Shown here in pieces: positions 45,701 to 56,800 of a stretch of DNA of 64,000 nucleotides. The stretch's first letter is position 1, and each line of letters opens with the position of its first letter. Below the pieces are notes generated by a model. The model made no database searches and was not told the origin of the DNA. It worked only from the letters and a program-made list of their open reading frames with translations. The DNA lies in assembly GCA_963575645.1 (NCBI GenBank), contig OY754466.1:36798001-36862000 (forward strand), written 5' to 3'. The position numbers and the translations under genes are program-made. The DNA is from Xanthostigma xanthostigma. Lineage: Eukaryota > Arthropoda > Insecta > Raphidioptera > Raphidiidae.

Positions 45701-46458
45701 AGGGTACGTCCAAGATGCAAGCTGGTAGTCAGATTCAGATTTTCGGCGTCTGACTGTCTGACTCCGAGCGGCGTTGGGTGTGGCCAATATGAAAGCTGGT
45801 TATCGGCGCAGACAGAGCATTCATATTAAATAATTACAGAGCTAACAGTACAGATTGATAATAATAATAATATTTCACCTAGCTATACTAAGTATACATG
45901 TGAATAGTCAAATTAAAATCAAATTAAAAGCTAAGAATTTAAATATTCTTTAAATATTGCAGCTTTGTTGCTGCTTGGTGACAATGTTACATCTAAATTA
46001 AAACCTTTTAAAAGTGAAATACATCCAATTAATAAATTAAGGTCGATTTACGGGGAGTACAAACACCTTTTTCCGCAATTACTTGCCGACGAAAACCGAT
46101 TTTTTTAATATTTTCGAATGAGTCCGGATACTTTTTACTTTATTTTGTCAAAAATTGAACACAGGCTTACGAAGAACTGGGCCAAATTCCACAAAACCCT
46201 TTTTTGAAATAAAATCCTCGATATCCATATTTTATAGCACCTAAAAACAACACTGTCAGACGCAGGTTGTCTGAAACCAGAATGTACAATTCATACCGGT
46301 AAATATCTGAGTCAGAGAGCCGGTGCGCCGGAAAACTGCGCGCTGGTGCATTATGGCCATTCCGATTTAGCAATAAAGGATTTTATGCACGCCGACTGTC
46401 TGACTCAGAAAACCAGCGTCTGACTACCTGACTACCAGCTTGCATCTTGGACGTACCT
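45701..46458 (+). mobile_element. PIF/Harbinger-related insertion, 758 bp
   Basis: Inverted termini AGGGTACGTCCAAGATGCAA...GGTAGTCAG (45701-45732) and the mirrored right end CTGACTACC...GGACGTACCT (46428-46458), differing by one G. TA lies on both outer sides (45699-45700, 46459-46460). Inside, about 46000-46197 translates to LRSIYGEYKHLFPQLLADEN and, after a stop, YFRMSPDTFYFILSKIEHRL. This is the N-terminal block typical of PIF/Harbinger transposases. The rest of the transposase is missing, so the copy is non-autonomous. The TA duplication is shorter than the usual 3-bp TWA of this superfamily. Confidence 0.7.
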
Positions 46459-46460
46459 TA

Positions 46461-47733
46461 TGGCAACTATCTTTGTAGTAAATACCGAGAACAGTACAAT
46501 CACAAAATGATCCGAGCTCGATTGAGATTGCTTGGGCGATTGTTATTTGAAGCAAGAAAAATAGATCCACAAATATCAGAGTTAGCTTCAATGTTTTCAC
46601 CAAAACATTATAACACCGTTGTAGCTGCTATCAATGTATCGGCCAGGTTAGATGCTACAGGGCAAACTTATAGTGCTCCATCAACAGCTTTCAGTCTTGG
46701 AACTATTATTAAAAAATGCGGTAATCTTCTCATTACCGAACACATTAAAAATGAAGATAGGGCAAAAATAAAGGAAACTAAAAATTTTTTGCATGTGATG
46801 ACTGAAGATTGTACAATAAACAGAACTGTAGTTGAAAATCAATCGGTGCTGAAAAGAAATAAAAAAATATTATTGCCCACAATGAGCGATATAAAGAAAT
46901 TAAATTCGTACTTAAAAAATAAACGAGTACAATATTACAAAGAATTACATACACATTTCTCATATGATACTTGGAAAAATTTAGCAAGTGTCACTCTGAC
47001 ATCATTACAAATTTTCAATCGCCGGCGTGCTGGGGAAATTCAAAGAATAATGATAGCTGATTATAAAACTTATCAAACCATTGACGAAAATACAGATATC
47101 GAAATTTTCAGTTCTCTTTGTCCCGAATCTCAACAAGCAACGAAGCAATATGCACGATTTTCAATACGCGGGAAGCTCGGAAGATCTGTTCCTGTTTTGT
47201 TACATAATGATTTGAGGATGTGTATCGATCTAATTTTGAAATATCGCAGTGAAGCGAGTGTCCCCGATATAAACCCTTATGTGTTTGGACTACCTGGAGA
47301 GAAGCGGCATAATTTTTTGTCGGCATGTGATCTTTTAAGAAAATATTCGGCGGATTGTGGAGCCTTAAATCCGTCAACCTTAAGAGGCACTGAACTACGA
47401 AAACACATTGCAACAAAATGTATATTACTTAATATATCAGAGTCTGAAGTGTCTGATCTAGCAAATTTCATGGGTCACAAAGAGAAAATTCACCATGATC
47501 ACTATCGAATGCCAATAGTGGCGAGGGACATAACTAATATCTCTCGATTACTTGAAATAGCTCAAGGTAAAACCATCGAGACATCAGATAACCCTGATTC
47601 AAATTTTGATGAAAACACTCTTATGAATTTGAGATTTCCTAGTCCGACCCTGCATGAGAAACACAGTACACCGGAAAAGAGACTAATTCCAACATCTTCA
47701 GAGCAATCTCCTCAAATTTCAAAAAACGCGCAG
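46461..47733 (+). pseudogene. recombinase gene exon 4 (tyrosine recombinase domain)
   Basis: Open for over 420 codons, in the frame that follows the insertion. After a helical N-terminal part (HKMIRARLRLLGRLLFEARK) the catalytic domain shows box I (QIFNRRRAGEIQR, catalytic Arg) and a box II-like STLRGTELRKHIATK (Arg kept; the usual first His is Thr). It also shows ANFMGHKEKIHHDHYRMP, with the GH histidine and the probable nucleophile Tyr. The order R-(T)R-H-Y fits tyrosine recombinases. The apparent start near 46447 is a TTG in the transposon terminus and not a real start. The exon ends GCGCAG|GTAATA, one A short of the paralogous exon end at 48018, which would shift the frame. The tail SPTLHEKHSTPEKRLIPTSS is duplicated in the next exon. 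Confidence 0.8.
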
Positions 47734-47865
47734 GTAATAAACTGGCTAGATGGACTGTTAAACGTTTTTAAAATTTAAAATTATTTTCTGTTTCAGATTC
47801 AAATCTGACTTTGTAAAACATTAAAAATGTATTAATCAATAATGTAACGCTTTTTTTTTATTTAG

Positions 47866-48018
47866 TTTCTAGAGTTGAAAGAAAAATATGGAATACTCCA
47901 GAACAAGAGCACAATGTAGAATTGAGTCCGCCTCTGCATGAGAAACACAGTACACCTGAAAAGAGGCTAATTCTAACATCTTCAGAGCAATCTCCACAAA
48001 TTTCAAAAAAACGCGCAG
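47866..48018 (+). pseudogene. recombinase gene exon 5 (tail duplicate)
   Basis: Acceptor TTTTATTTAG|TTTCTAG, donor CGCGCAG|GTAATA, 153 nt, phase 1-1. Encodes VERKIWNTPEQEHNVELS fused to PPLHEKHSTPEKRLILTSSE, the latter a near copy of the end of exon 4. It therefore looks like a tandem duplication joining a truncated SANT-like start to the exon 4 tail. Confidence 0.65.
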
Positions 48019-48145
48019 GTAATATACCGCCTAAATATGCTGCTAAATAATTTTGTTCTTTAAATTTTAAATTATTTTCTTGTGTCTGGTCGTAAAGCAT
48101 AAAAAAAAATTATATGAATCAGCAATGTAATGTTTTTTATTTCAG

Positions 48146-48385
48146 TTTCCCCCCTGGGTATAATTAAACGAAAAACGTGGAATACTCCAGAACGTCATAC
48201 GGTAAAGACTATTTTCAGGGACTGTTTGGAATATGAGCGTTTACCATCTATGAAACAATGTATTGAATCTATTAAAGATAATGTAGAATTGAGAAATCGT
48301 ACTGCACCTCAAGTACGAACATACCTTCATAACCAAATTGTGAAAAATCGTAATAATAAAACTTTATGTACACCTACAAAGCAAG
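48146..48385 (+). pseudogene. recombinase gene exon 6 (Myb/SANT-like module)
   Basis: Acceptor TTTTATTTCAG|TTTCCC, donor AAGCAAG|GTAATA, 240 nt, phase 1-1. Encodes IIKRKTWNTPERHTVKTIF, YERLPSMKQCIESIKDN and LRNRTAPQVRTYLHNQIVKN. The spaced W and helix-forming pattern resembles the Myb/SANT-like C-terminal domain of this recombinase family. This exon is intact. Confidence 0.65.
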
Positions 48386-48494
48386 GTAATATTTTAATTT
48401 TTCTTATATAAAAAATTATAACGTCCTCGCATGCCATGTTTTTTATCTCGTATTTCGAACTTTGGATATAATGAACTGATAATTTTATTTGCAG

Positions 48495-48710
48495 AGGTAA
48501 TAAAAAGGACAGCATGGTCGACTCCGGAACGAAGGGTTGTTCGAACAGTTTTTAAAAGACATTTTTTGAATCAAACACTTCCAAGTAAATCAGAATGTGA
48601 AGAAATTATAAAAAAACTCGGGTCGCAGTGCGAAACCCTGCCGACAATAGTGTATTTGCTTGTATTGGTCGTGTAGCATGTTTGAAAAATATAAAATTAT
48701 GTAAAGTTAA
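48495..48710 (+). pseudogene. recombinase gene exon 7 (second SANT-like module, damaged)
   Basis: Acceptor TTTATTTGCAG|AGGTAA, phase 1. Encodes VIKRTAWSTPERRVVRTVF, LPSKSECEEIIKKL and then loses similarity to exon 6. A +1 shift near 48615 would give RNPADNSVFACIGRVACLKN, faintly like the exon 6 ending. Either a frameshift or an unrelated C-terminus. Confidence 0.5.
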
Positions 48711-48814
48711 AGAAAAAACAAATTTTTCATTGATATTCTTTATTATGGACAGTCAACAGCTCAGAGAAATTTATTATTTTTGTAATTCTCAAGACAAACC
48801 TTGTTTTTTATATA

Positions 48815-49205
48815 TTACTAGATCTAATAAGGCAGTGGCAACGATAGTGGAGCATTCGGCTCCACCATATTGCAATCTTACCTCTCGGGGCTGTGCCCCG
48901 CTCGGCAGCGACAACATTAATGGAGCCTTCGGCTCCACCACATTGCAATCTTGCCTCGCGGGGCTGTGCCCCGCTCGGCAACGACAACAGTAGTAGAGCC
49001 TTCGGCTCCACCATATTGCAATATTGCCTCATAGGACTGTGCCCCGGTCAGTAGCGACAACAGTAGTGGAGCCTTGGCTCCACCGTATTGCATTCTTGCC
49101 TCCACGGGGCTGCGCTTCCGCCCGGCAGCGACGACAGCAGTAGAGTGTAGTTTTGCCGCTCGGCAGAGACAACAGTGGTAAACCTTCGGCTCCACCTATA
49201 GCAGT
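48815..49205. repeat. ~74-bp minisatellite with GC hairpins, about 5 copies
   Basis: Units contain GGAGCCTTCGGCTCCACC, ATATTGCAATCTTGCCTC, CGGGGCTGTGCCCCG and CTCGGCAGCGACAACAGTAG. Two GC-rich hairpins per unit. Copies diverge to the right (about 49080-49190). Confidence 0.85.
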
Positions 49206-49550
49206 GTCACGTTTAAACACAATGCTTTTACACCTTATATATTTATTTATTTTCTTTTGTCAAAAACCTTCCCTGGCCTGAGTAAAACAATTCACCAAAC
49301 AGTTTTATCGTAATCGGATAAACGATATAACAACGGATAAGGTCCTGAACGGACGAACGGACATTCATTTTTATATATTACTAGCGGCCCTGTACGTGCT
49401 TCGCTACGTATAAAGTGAAATAATAAAAAAATTTAATTGGAACATCTATCTATCTATCTATATTTTATTAATTGCTAGCTATTTTAAAATATACATGTGC
49501 GTATATGTGTGTATGGAAATATATATGACTGCATACGTCAATAAAAAAAA

Positions 49551-49990
49551 TAGCGTAAAGTATTCGTGGATAACTGGTCTTTAAAACACTTGCTCTATTT
49601 CGAGCACTGCGGCTGCGCCGTCGTGCTCGAAAAAAAAATAGCGTAAAGTATTCGTGGATAACTGGTCTTTAAAACACTTGCTCCATTTCGAGCACTCCGG
49701 CTGCGCCGTCGTGCTCGAAAAAAATAGCGTAAAGTATTCGTGGATAACTGGTCTTTAAAACACTTGCTCTATTTCGAGCACTGCGGCTGCGCCGTCGTGC
49801 TCGAAAAAAAAATAGCGTAAAGTATTCGTGGATAGCTGGTCTTTAAAACACTTGCTCCATTTCGAGCACTCCGGCTGCGCCGTCGTGCTCGAAAAACACT
49901 TGTTCTATTTCGAGCACTCCGGCTGCGCCGTCGTGCTCGAAAAAAATAGCGTAAAGTATTCGTGGATAACTGGTCTTTAAAACACTTGCC
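49551..49990. repeat. ~88-bp minisatellite with GC hairpin, 5 copies
   Basis: TAGCGTAAAGTATTCGTGGA recurs at 49551, 49639, 49725, 49813 and 49947. Each copy has a CGAGCACTGCGGCTGCGCCG-TCGTGCTCG hairpin. The fourth-to-fifth interval has an extra hairpin half-unit (46 bp). Confidence 0.9.
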
Positions 49991-50004
49991 GGTACTTGTA
50001 AAAC

Positions 50005-50520
50005 TGATTCGCCGTCATCTTGAGCTATGATATTGCATCTTTCACTTCAAATTTAGGTTAAAAATTTATTTTTTGCTCGACGGGCAGATAGCGTCCACTT
50101 TCGTCCCGCTGCGCTAAACGAAGTTGCCTCTTCCTGCCTACGTCGAGCAAAAAAATAGTATACACACCACGGGAAGTAAAGTAAGAAAGCCTATAAAGAT
50201 CACATATTTGTTGACCTCGGCTTCGCCTCGGCCAACAATTATATGTGATCTCAGACATTTCTTACTTTACTTCCCTAGGTGTGTAATATACTATTATTAA
50301 ATTTATTTATTAAAATTACTCACCTATAATAGTAATTGTTTTTAACTTTCTTTCAAATACGTATTTATTTTAAGTCTCACTTGGATAGTAATTAAAGATT
50401 AACTGTCATAATATTTTGAAAACAATTGTTTCATTGTTTGTATAAAATTCCAAAACCTACTTACAATATTTAAGTATTTTCATACGTCAAAAAATTGATT
50501 TTTAAAAAATGTGATAAATG
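50005..50520 (-). mobile_element. partial HINE copy, inverted, interrupted
   Basis: GATATTGCATCTTTCACTTC, AAATTTAGGTTAAAA and AACTTTCTTTC...CATACGTCAAAAAATTGA match, in reverse, the right half of 24349-24925. The copy is split by the two hairpin sequences at 50076-50294. Terminal hairpins are missing. Confidence 0.6.
50076..50294. repeat. two adjacent hairpin elements
   Basis: First (50076-50149): GCTCGACGGGCAGATAGCG...CTACGTCGAGC. Second (50155-50294): AATAGTATACACACC, GGGAAGTAAAGTAAGAAA, GATCACATAT, loop CCTCGGCTTCGCCTCGG, then the mirrored half ending GGTGTGTAATATACTATT. Both interrupt a HINE copy, so they arrived later. Confidence 0.75.
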
Positions 50521-50529
50521 AAGAACCGC

Positions 50530-51600
50530 TCGATCGATTTTGTGCAAACTTCACATAAACCATCTACTAAATAGTCAGAACAAAGCCTAAAAATTTGGTT
50601 TGGATAGGTGAGCCCGTTCTTGAGTTATAAAATTACAAAAAAGTGGCATTGATTTTTATATATATGTATAGATATTTTTACATACTTATTAGCTGTCCGG
50701 CACGGCTTCCCAAAACTGACTTTTTATAAGCTTTTATTGCGAGGTCTCAATAATTTAGTTCGTTTTATCGAGTTAATATGTTGCACACTCGCTTTGTTTG
50801 ACCGATCGAATTTGTAATTAATTAATACATTTCATAATCGCTTCGCTCATTTGTTCGAATGCATAATTATTTAATACATTTCCTACCCGCTTAAATATTT
50901 CCGTAAACTATCTAGGTACCTACCGATTTGTTATATTTTTTAAAAATATTTTTAATGTTACAATCGCGACTTTATATTTATCTATTAATTACAATCAACC
51001 ATTGCTTTAATGCATTTTTTTGACGTAATTGAATATTATCGCTATTGGGAAGTTTATACGGATCGATTGTATAATTGATTAATCATAAAGCAGGGCTAGT
51101 ACAGACTATAGTAATTAATAAAATGTTACTAAATTCCTACTTACACGTTTCAATATTTATTCAGTTTCAGTAATCATTAAAATGAATCCTAATGTAAATG
51201 ATAACCAAGTTATAATTAAGGGATAAGAGGATTGCATTGAAATAAAATACATTTTAACTTAAATATAGTTTAATGAAAATATATCGAATAATGTTAACTC
51301 TTTATGAAATTATGATGAAGACTGTGGAACATAAAACCATTATAGCATTTACACACATCAAAAACAGTTTTCTCTGATTAGAAATTGATTACATATTATA
51401 TTAATAATTTTGATTTTATAAAATATGAAAATGAGGATTTCAAAAAATTCGAAACGTTAATTAATTTTTCCTGTTAAAGATGTGTACTTTCGGAAAACCA
51501 CAGCAAAACCTCAAGTTATAATGGCAGTTTCAATACATGAAACTTGGGAAATGAAAATTTGTTATATACAAAAATAAAATACAAACGTTTCGAACAGTTA
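50530..51600. other. intergenic, no gene seen
   Basis: AT-rich. About 50640-50710 contains a retroelement-like 'TATTAGCTGTCCGGCACGGC' tail. Otherwise nothing recognised. Confidence 0.4.
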
Positions 51601-51844
51601 CGGACTCAATATAATTTACACTTTCATTTATTGTAATTTGAGTCCAGTCAGTGAAGGTTTTTGCCCTACAAAAGGTAGGGTAGTAATTATTTTTTCTTTA
51701 TACCTTGGTCGAAAGTCTAACATTTATGCATTGGTGGGATTACACGCACGTTTGACTTTCTGCCTTAAAATTGATGCCGGAAGTACGTACTTTTGACTGA
51801 GTTATAAAGAAAGTATGTACTTTCGATCGAGGTTTAAAGAAAAA

Positions 51845-51962
51845 TAGTATATTTCACAAGGGCAGAAAGTTTGAGGGCTTTGAACTGCGCGTCATGATGT
51901 CCGAGACGCGCAGTGCAGGAATCTGAAACTTTCTGCCCTTGTGGTGTAATATATAGTATTAA
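51845..51962. repeat. hairpin element with AATAGTATA / TATAGTATT ends
   Basis: AATAGTATATTTCACAAGGG...CAGAAAGTTT, CTGCGCGT and mirrored ACGCGCAG, AAACTTTCTGCCCTTGTGG...AATATATAGTATT. Similar outermost sequence to the hairpin at 50155-50294 but a different stem. It directly abuts the 3' tail of the LINE. Confidence 0.7.
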
Positions 51963-51964
51963 AA

Positions 51965-53780
51965 ATAATATAATAATAATAATTTCTTTATTTCCGTAAT
52001 GTACTACATGTGTAGTGTGGAAAACGGCAATTACAAAAATATTACAATACAGTGGAGAAAAATTCGAGCTCCCTTTTAAATTTCGGTAAGTTTAAGTTTT
52101 TAATATTTAAAATGATTATAAATTTTAATGATGATATTCATAGAACCTTTGTTGACTGCGAGAAAAGATGTTACGAAGTAGCTTCTCGTTCTAGTGTTGG
52201 CATACATTGTTCATAAAGAGGTGCGGATATTTTTTGCAAAATATTGAACATTCGTAAATGAAAATGTCATAAATGGTGAGTAGTTTTAATGACATTGAAT
52301 AGCGGTCTGCACGATTCTCTGGGTCCAACAGAGCGAAATCCATGTTGTTCAGTACATAACACGTCGTGAGAATCGAGAAAATTTTTCAACCGGTTCACTA
52401 TAATTTTTCAAACACCTTAGAAATATTGCTAAGAAGAGCTATGGGTCTGTAATTGTCAATGCATGCTGGATCGCCTTTTTAAAATAGTGGTTTAATCATT
52501 GCTAGTTTTAGCTGAGATAGAAATGTACCTTGGAGCAAATATAGATTTATAATATAACACAAAGGTATAACCGTAGCACATGATTTTAATATATGAGTAG
52601 GAATATTGTCCCAACCAACAGATTTTTTTATTTTTAAGTGATAAAATTATTGTGTATGTTTCTTGTTTATCGCAAGACTATAAAAAGAGGCTATTTATAT
52701 TGTTAGACTGAATGAAGTTCAGTTTAAAGGAAGGATTATTAATGTTTAAAATATCTGTTATGTTGACAAAATGCTCATTAAATTTGTTAGCGATTTGGCG
52801 TTTATCTGAAATTTTTTCACCTTCAATATTAATACAGGTTATGTCATTACTTTTAGTTGAATCGTTTGTAGATTCTTTAATGAGATCCCAAGTGGCCTTA
52901 GGTGTATTAATTGCATTTGTGATAATTTCTTTGTAGTACTTCTTTTTAGTTATACTTGTTAATCGGAATGTCTGTTTACAAATAGTTTTATAATAGTCAG
53001 TAATATCATTATAGTATTAGCACCTACTTTATTTAATTCTAGTATTAATTGATATAAACTTCGCTTGTATTCAGATAAACAATTAATATCAGATGTTATT
53101 CATTTAGTTTTTGTTTTGGTTTTATTAACAATTTTAATCCTTTTATTTTCGAATGAGACATTATAGTAATAATTTAATATATTTTGGAAGCATTCAAAGG
53201 CTTTATCTGCATCAGATTCATTCATTACTGTATCCCAGTTTTCTGTGGACATAAAAAGGTTGAACATGGAGAGTCTATTTTCGGAAAAATGAGTAAAAGT
53301 TTTATATGCCACATTGTTAACCTTTGACGCCGTGTTTACTTGATATGTAAATATAACAGCATCAGATAATGCATTAGAAATAATACTGGTTTTACATAAT
53401 TTCAGATCTATATTAGTTATTACATTGTCAATTAAAGTTGACGATTTATTAGTGGTACGAGTAGGTTCTTCACAACACACCATATTTATAACTAATTTGT
53501 CTATTTTTTTAAGTTACGAGTCAGAATGATTTAGCCAATTTATATTATAATCACCGCATATGAACGTCTTGCTTTTTAGTTTGGCTGTCATGATTTAAAT
53601 ACTTTCAAATAATATTAAAAATTCATTGCAGTCACTATCAGGAGTTCGATATAGGAAGATAACAATATGTTGTTTTTTTTTTATTAGTGATTCTGAAGAA
53701 AAATTTAAGTTTTCCACACTGATAAAGTGTCGGTTACTGGGGTTATTTCAAAAAATTCAATAACACATTTTCCAAAAACC
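51965..53780 (-). mobile_element. degenerate non-LTR retrotransposon (LINE) fragment
   Basis: The minus strand reads, with frameshifts and stops, an APE-type endonuclease end (VIFLYRTPDSDCNEFL, KTFICGDYNINWLNHSDS, EEPTRTTNKSSTLIDNVITN; 53690-53400). Next come a linker (intact for 127 codons, 53483-53100) and the start of the reverse transcriptase (NIPTHILKSCATVIPLCYI, GDPACIDNYRPIALLSNISK; 52620-52385). It then jumps to a C-terminal-like stretch and a 3' tail rich in TTATTATTAT (51965-51990). Most of the RT catalytic core is deleted and the 5' end is truncated. Jockey/CR1-like clade; exact clade not determined. Confidence 0.75.
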
Positions 53781-53899
53781 TCAATTATTATATGTCCAAA
53801 TTACGAAACATATATTCAATTTAAATACCTTCAAGGCATTTAGACGACATTTATTTCTTTGAATTCTTAACTAAATTTATTGCTACTAATTATGAATTT

Positions 53900-56800
53900 A
53901 CACTGAAAAAACTAGTGTAAACTAATATTGAGTCAATAACTGTACACTATTTCTACTACAGATAAAATTATAATATACAGTGTATCCTAGACATGAATCT
54001 CCAGGTCTGTATCTTGATTATTTTCAAAGATAATCCTATCAAAGACTTTAATGTGTAAATGGTAAGCAATTTTTTACATGATGACATCTTTGCATTGTTT
54101 TGGCTATTCTGATAAAATATTTTTTTATTGCACGCATCTCAAAAGTTTTACGATGCAAAAGAGAATAAAAATATCTGCCCGAATAGCTAAAAATAGCTAT
54201 AGTGTAGAATAGAAAGTTGATTGTAGCCTCTCTGACCTAAGCAGAGACAACGTGTACAGAATTATATTCGAGATACAAGCTTGGGGAGTTATGTCTTGGA
54301 CACTTCATGTAATATGCAAAATATTTACAGAGTAGAAAAAAATAAAATACAAATCCTGTATAGATTTTATATTGCATCTAAAAACAAAAAAAAAAATAAT
54401 CATCCTTGTCTGCGATTCTTGGATATGTTGGGCATCTATTCGGCATTCAGCTAGTTTGAATAATGTGTGAAATTCTTCCGAAACTTCCGAAACCTAAAAC
54501 ATTTTAAATATCTCTGCAGTATCGAAGTTAAGTGCAAACGTTTTTTCACATAATCTTTAACGTTGCTATTCTTTAAGCAGCATTTCTCAAATGTTTAGTA
54601 TCTGTGCCGTTCTTAACAGCTTACAAGGAATTAATTAAAGTACGTTTTTAGGAATTTTACAAGGTATTAATAAAAAAAATTGATTTAGTCATATTTGTTT
54701 TTAGAAATAAACATTTGTCGATTTAAAGAAAATTAGTCTTACATTAGTTCTCTCCAAAAGGAAAAGCAACAATTTGAGAAATGCTGATTTAATACAAGCA
54801 TAACAGGCTGTAATTTTTACAACATAAATAAGCGACAAAAACTGAAATGTTAAATCCATAATATAAATAAAATAACCTGAAGTTATATAACATGAACGCT
54901 CAAATTAAATATTCGGCACTTACAAATAAAATTAAGGTACCAAGACTTTATTCTTGAGTTTTTGTAGATTGGAAAAGTTGGAAACTTAAACAAATTTGCT
55001 TTTTGTATCTGTTTTTATTATAATAAAATAATTTAAAAGTTTAAAAATAAAAAAACAAAAATTAAAAAAGATCAAGAAAATATAAAACAAGAGAAAAATT
55101 GACTACCTAAAAAGGGCTTAAGGTATTGCTTCTTTAGGAAGTGCTTTGCTTTCAAAAGAACGTGTTTAATATTTTCTAATCTTTTTAAAAATCTTTACGT
55201 GCCCTTGAAATCTACGTGTTAATTTTTACACTTAATTAATAAATTGTTAACTAAAATGTTTAAGTAAGAACGTCGCTTATTTACGCACTGTAGTTATAGT
55301 GGAGCCCAACAATAAATTAATGATCAGTTTTAAATATCTCGAGAACCGTTTAAGGTAATTCCAATACAGTAAACAAGAAACTTCATGGCACTAAGAAGGT
55401 TCCCTGGTAACATTGGGATGCGATTGATCTTTTTACTCCCATCCGACCCAGCTTCGAAAGTTTAAATGGCGATCTATATATCTAATGAATTTGAAATTCT
55501 CTTTCGAAAATGCAAAATTTGGTCGCATTTCAAATTTTTAAAGTGAATAAGATGGAAATGAATTTGAATCGGAACTGGGTAATGTTTTCAAATGATCCAT
55601 TCTATAGTGAAGTTTCCCGCTTACTGTAGATATTTTATCGTAAAGAATTATCAAGATATTTAAAATGAAACATTTTTATTGGGACATAATATGATTAAGA
55701 GGGTGAAAATGTATGTGTAACGTAATTTTGTCTGTAAAAAGTTATCTTAGGTATTTAAATTGAAATATATTACGAAAGGAAAAACATTACCATAAGACTG
55801 TCTTCATCCGTAGTGGCCATTCCACGATCTCGTCGAAAGTGATTTCAAGTATATATATTATTTTTACTCCGTAAAACAAAGACTTTCATAATAAATGACA
55901 AATTTTGATTTATTCAGAAATCGAAAACAATTGCTCAACTGGCATACAAATTTATAAGACTGATTCTAGAGATAAATATAATTTTAAAAGTTGCATTTAA
56001 AATTTACTAAGTATGTTATGTGAAATTTTGTAAGGGGAGATGTTTTTAAGTTTATTGGGTAATACTACGAGACAAGCACCCTTATAATATGCACAAACAT
56101 AATTCATTTGTATAATGGAGACATTTTGGATTAGTAAGCAAATAAAACAAGAACAGATTTACAATAAAACAGAAAACGCGATTTCATTTTAGTGACGTAA
56201 AAGAAATCATTTTTCTTTTGACAAAAATAAGTGTTTCCAAACGAGGTGTACTTACGCACACTATATAATTTTCATCTCCAGAATAATTTGACTAATTTGT
56301 TGGTATGTATCTATCTAATTTAAGAAATGTTGCTTAAGGATTCTCTTATTCATAAAACGGACAGACAGCCATCAACCCAATACAATTACGTATTACAAAA
56401 AAATGGAAAGAAAATACATGCAACGCTGTTGATTTAATAAAGGTAAATGTTAGAATATATTAACTTGCAAATAGACTAGATTTGACAACGCGGATATCAC
56501 ACCGAAAATATAACTAATAGGTATTTATCTCGAAATTCGCATGAAGCGACTGCCAGACACTTATTACAATATTATAATATAAACTTAAAATTAAACTTAG
56601 AGATAAACTTAAAAAATACTTTTATGTGAAACCAAAAATAGATAAGTAAGTTTTTATACATCCGGACTTGAAAATCATGCATCTATAATAAAATGATTAG
56701 GACCATCGCTATAAGGATATTAAAGTAATTAATAGCAAACACGATAGATACTATATTATTAAGATTTAAAACTATTCAAAAGCAAATCAAAATTCCATAC

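Larger units (their letters stand above)
44338..48710 (+). pseudogene. Crypton-like tyrosine recombinase gene, decayed
   Basis: Exons read as 44338-44386, 44464-44823, 45322-45700, 46461-47733, 47866-48018, 48146-48385 and 48495-~48700, all with GT-AG borders and phases that agree. In order they encode a Cys-containing N-terminus, a C2H2 finger (FCIYCKKLFCNIAEHLERIH), a CCHC finger (CPYCRGYYSKATIKTHYKKC), the recombinase domain, and Myb/SANT-like C-terminal modules. The layout matches a large animal family of tyrosine-recombinase-like proteins related to Cryptons (family recognised by motif memory). It is broken in three ways: a 758-bp insertion after 45700 introduces an in-frame TAA, a six-versus-seven A run before 47727 shifts the frame, and the last module loses its frame near 48615. 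It could be a dead transposon or a decayed host gene. Confidence 0.75.

Noticed and set aside
46447..46460. Apparent start of the 443-codon recombinase ORF
   Set aside because: The start is a TTG inside the terminal repeat of the inserted element; the true N-terminal part lies in upstream exons.
52712..52936. 74-codon hydrophobic + strand ORF
   Set aside because: It is antisense to the LINE fragment, whose minus-strand reading gives recognisable endonuclease and RT motifs.
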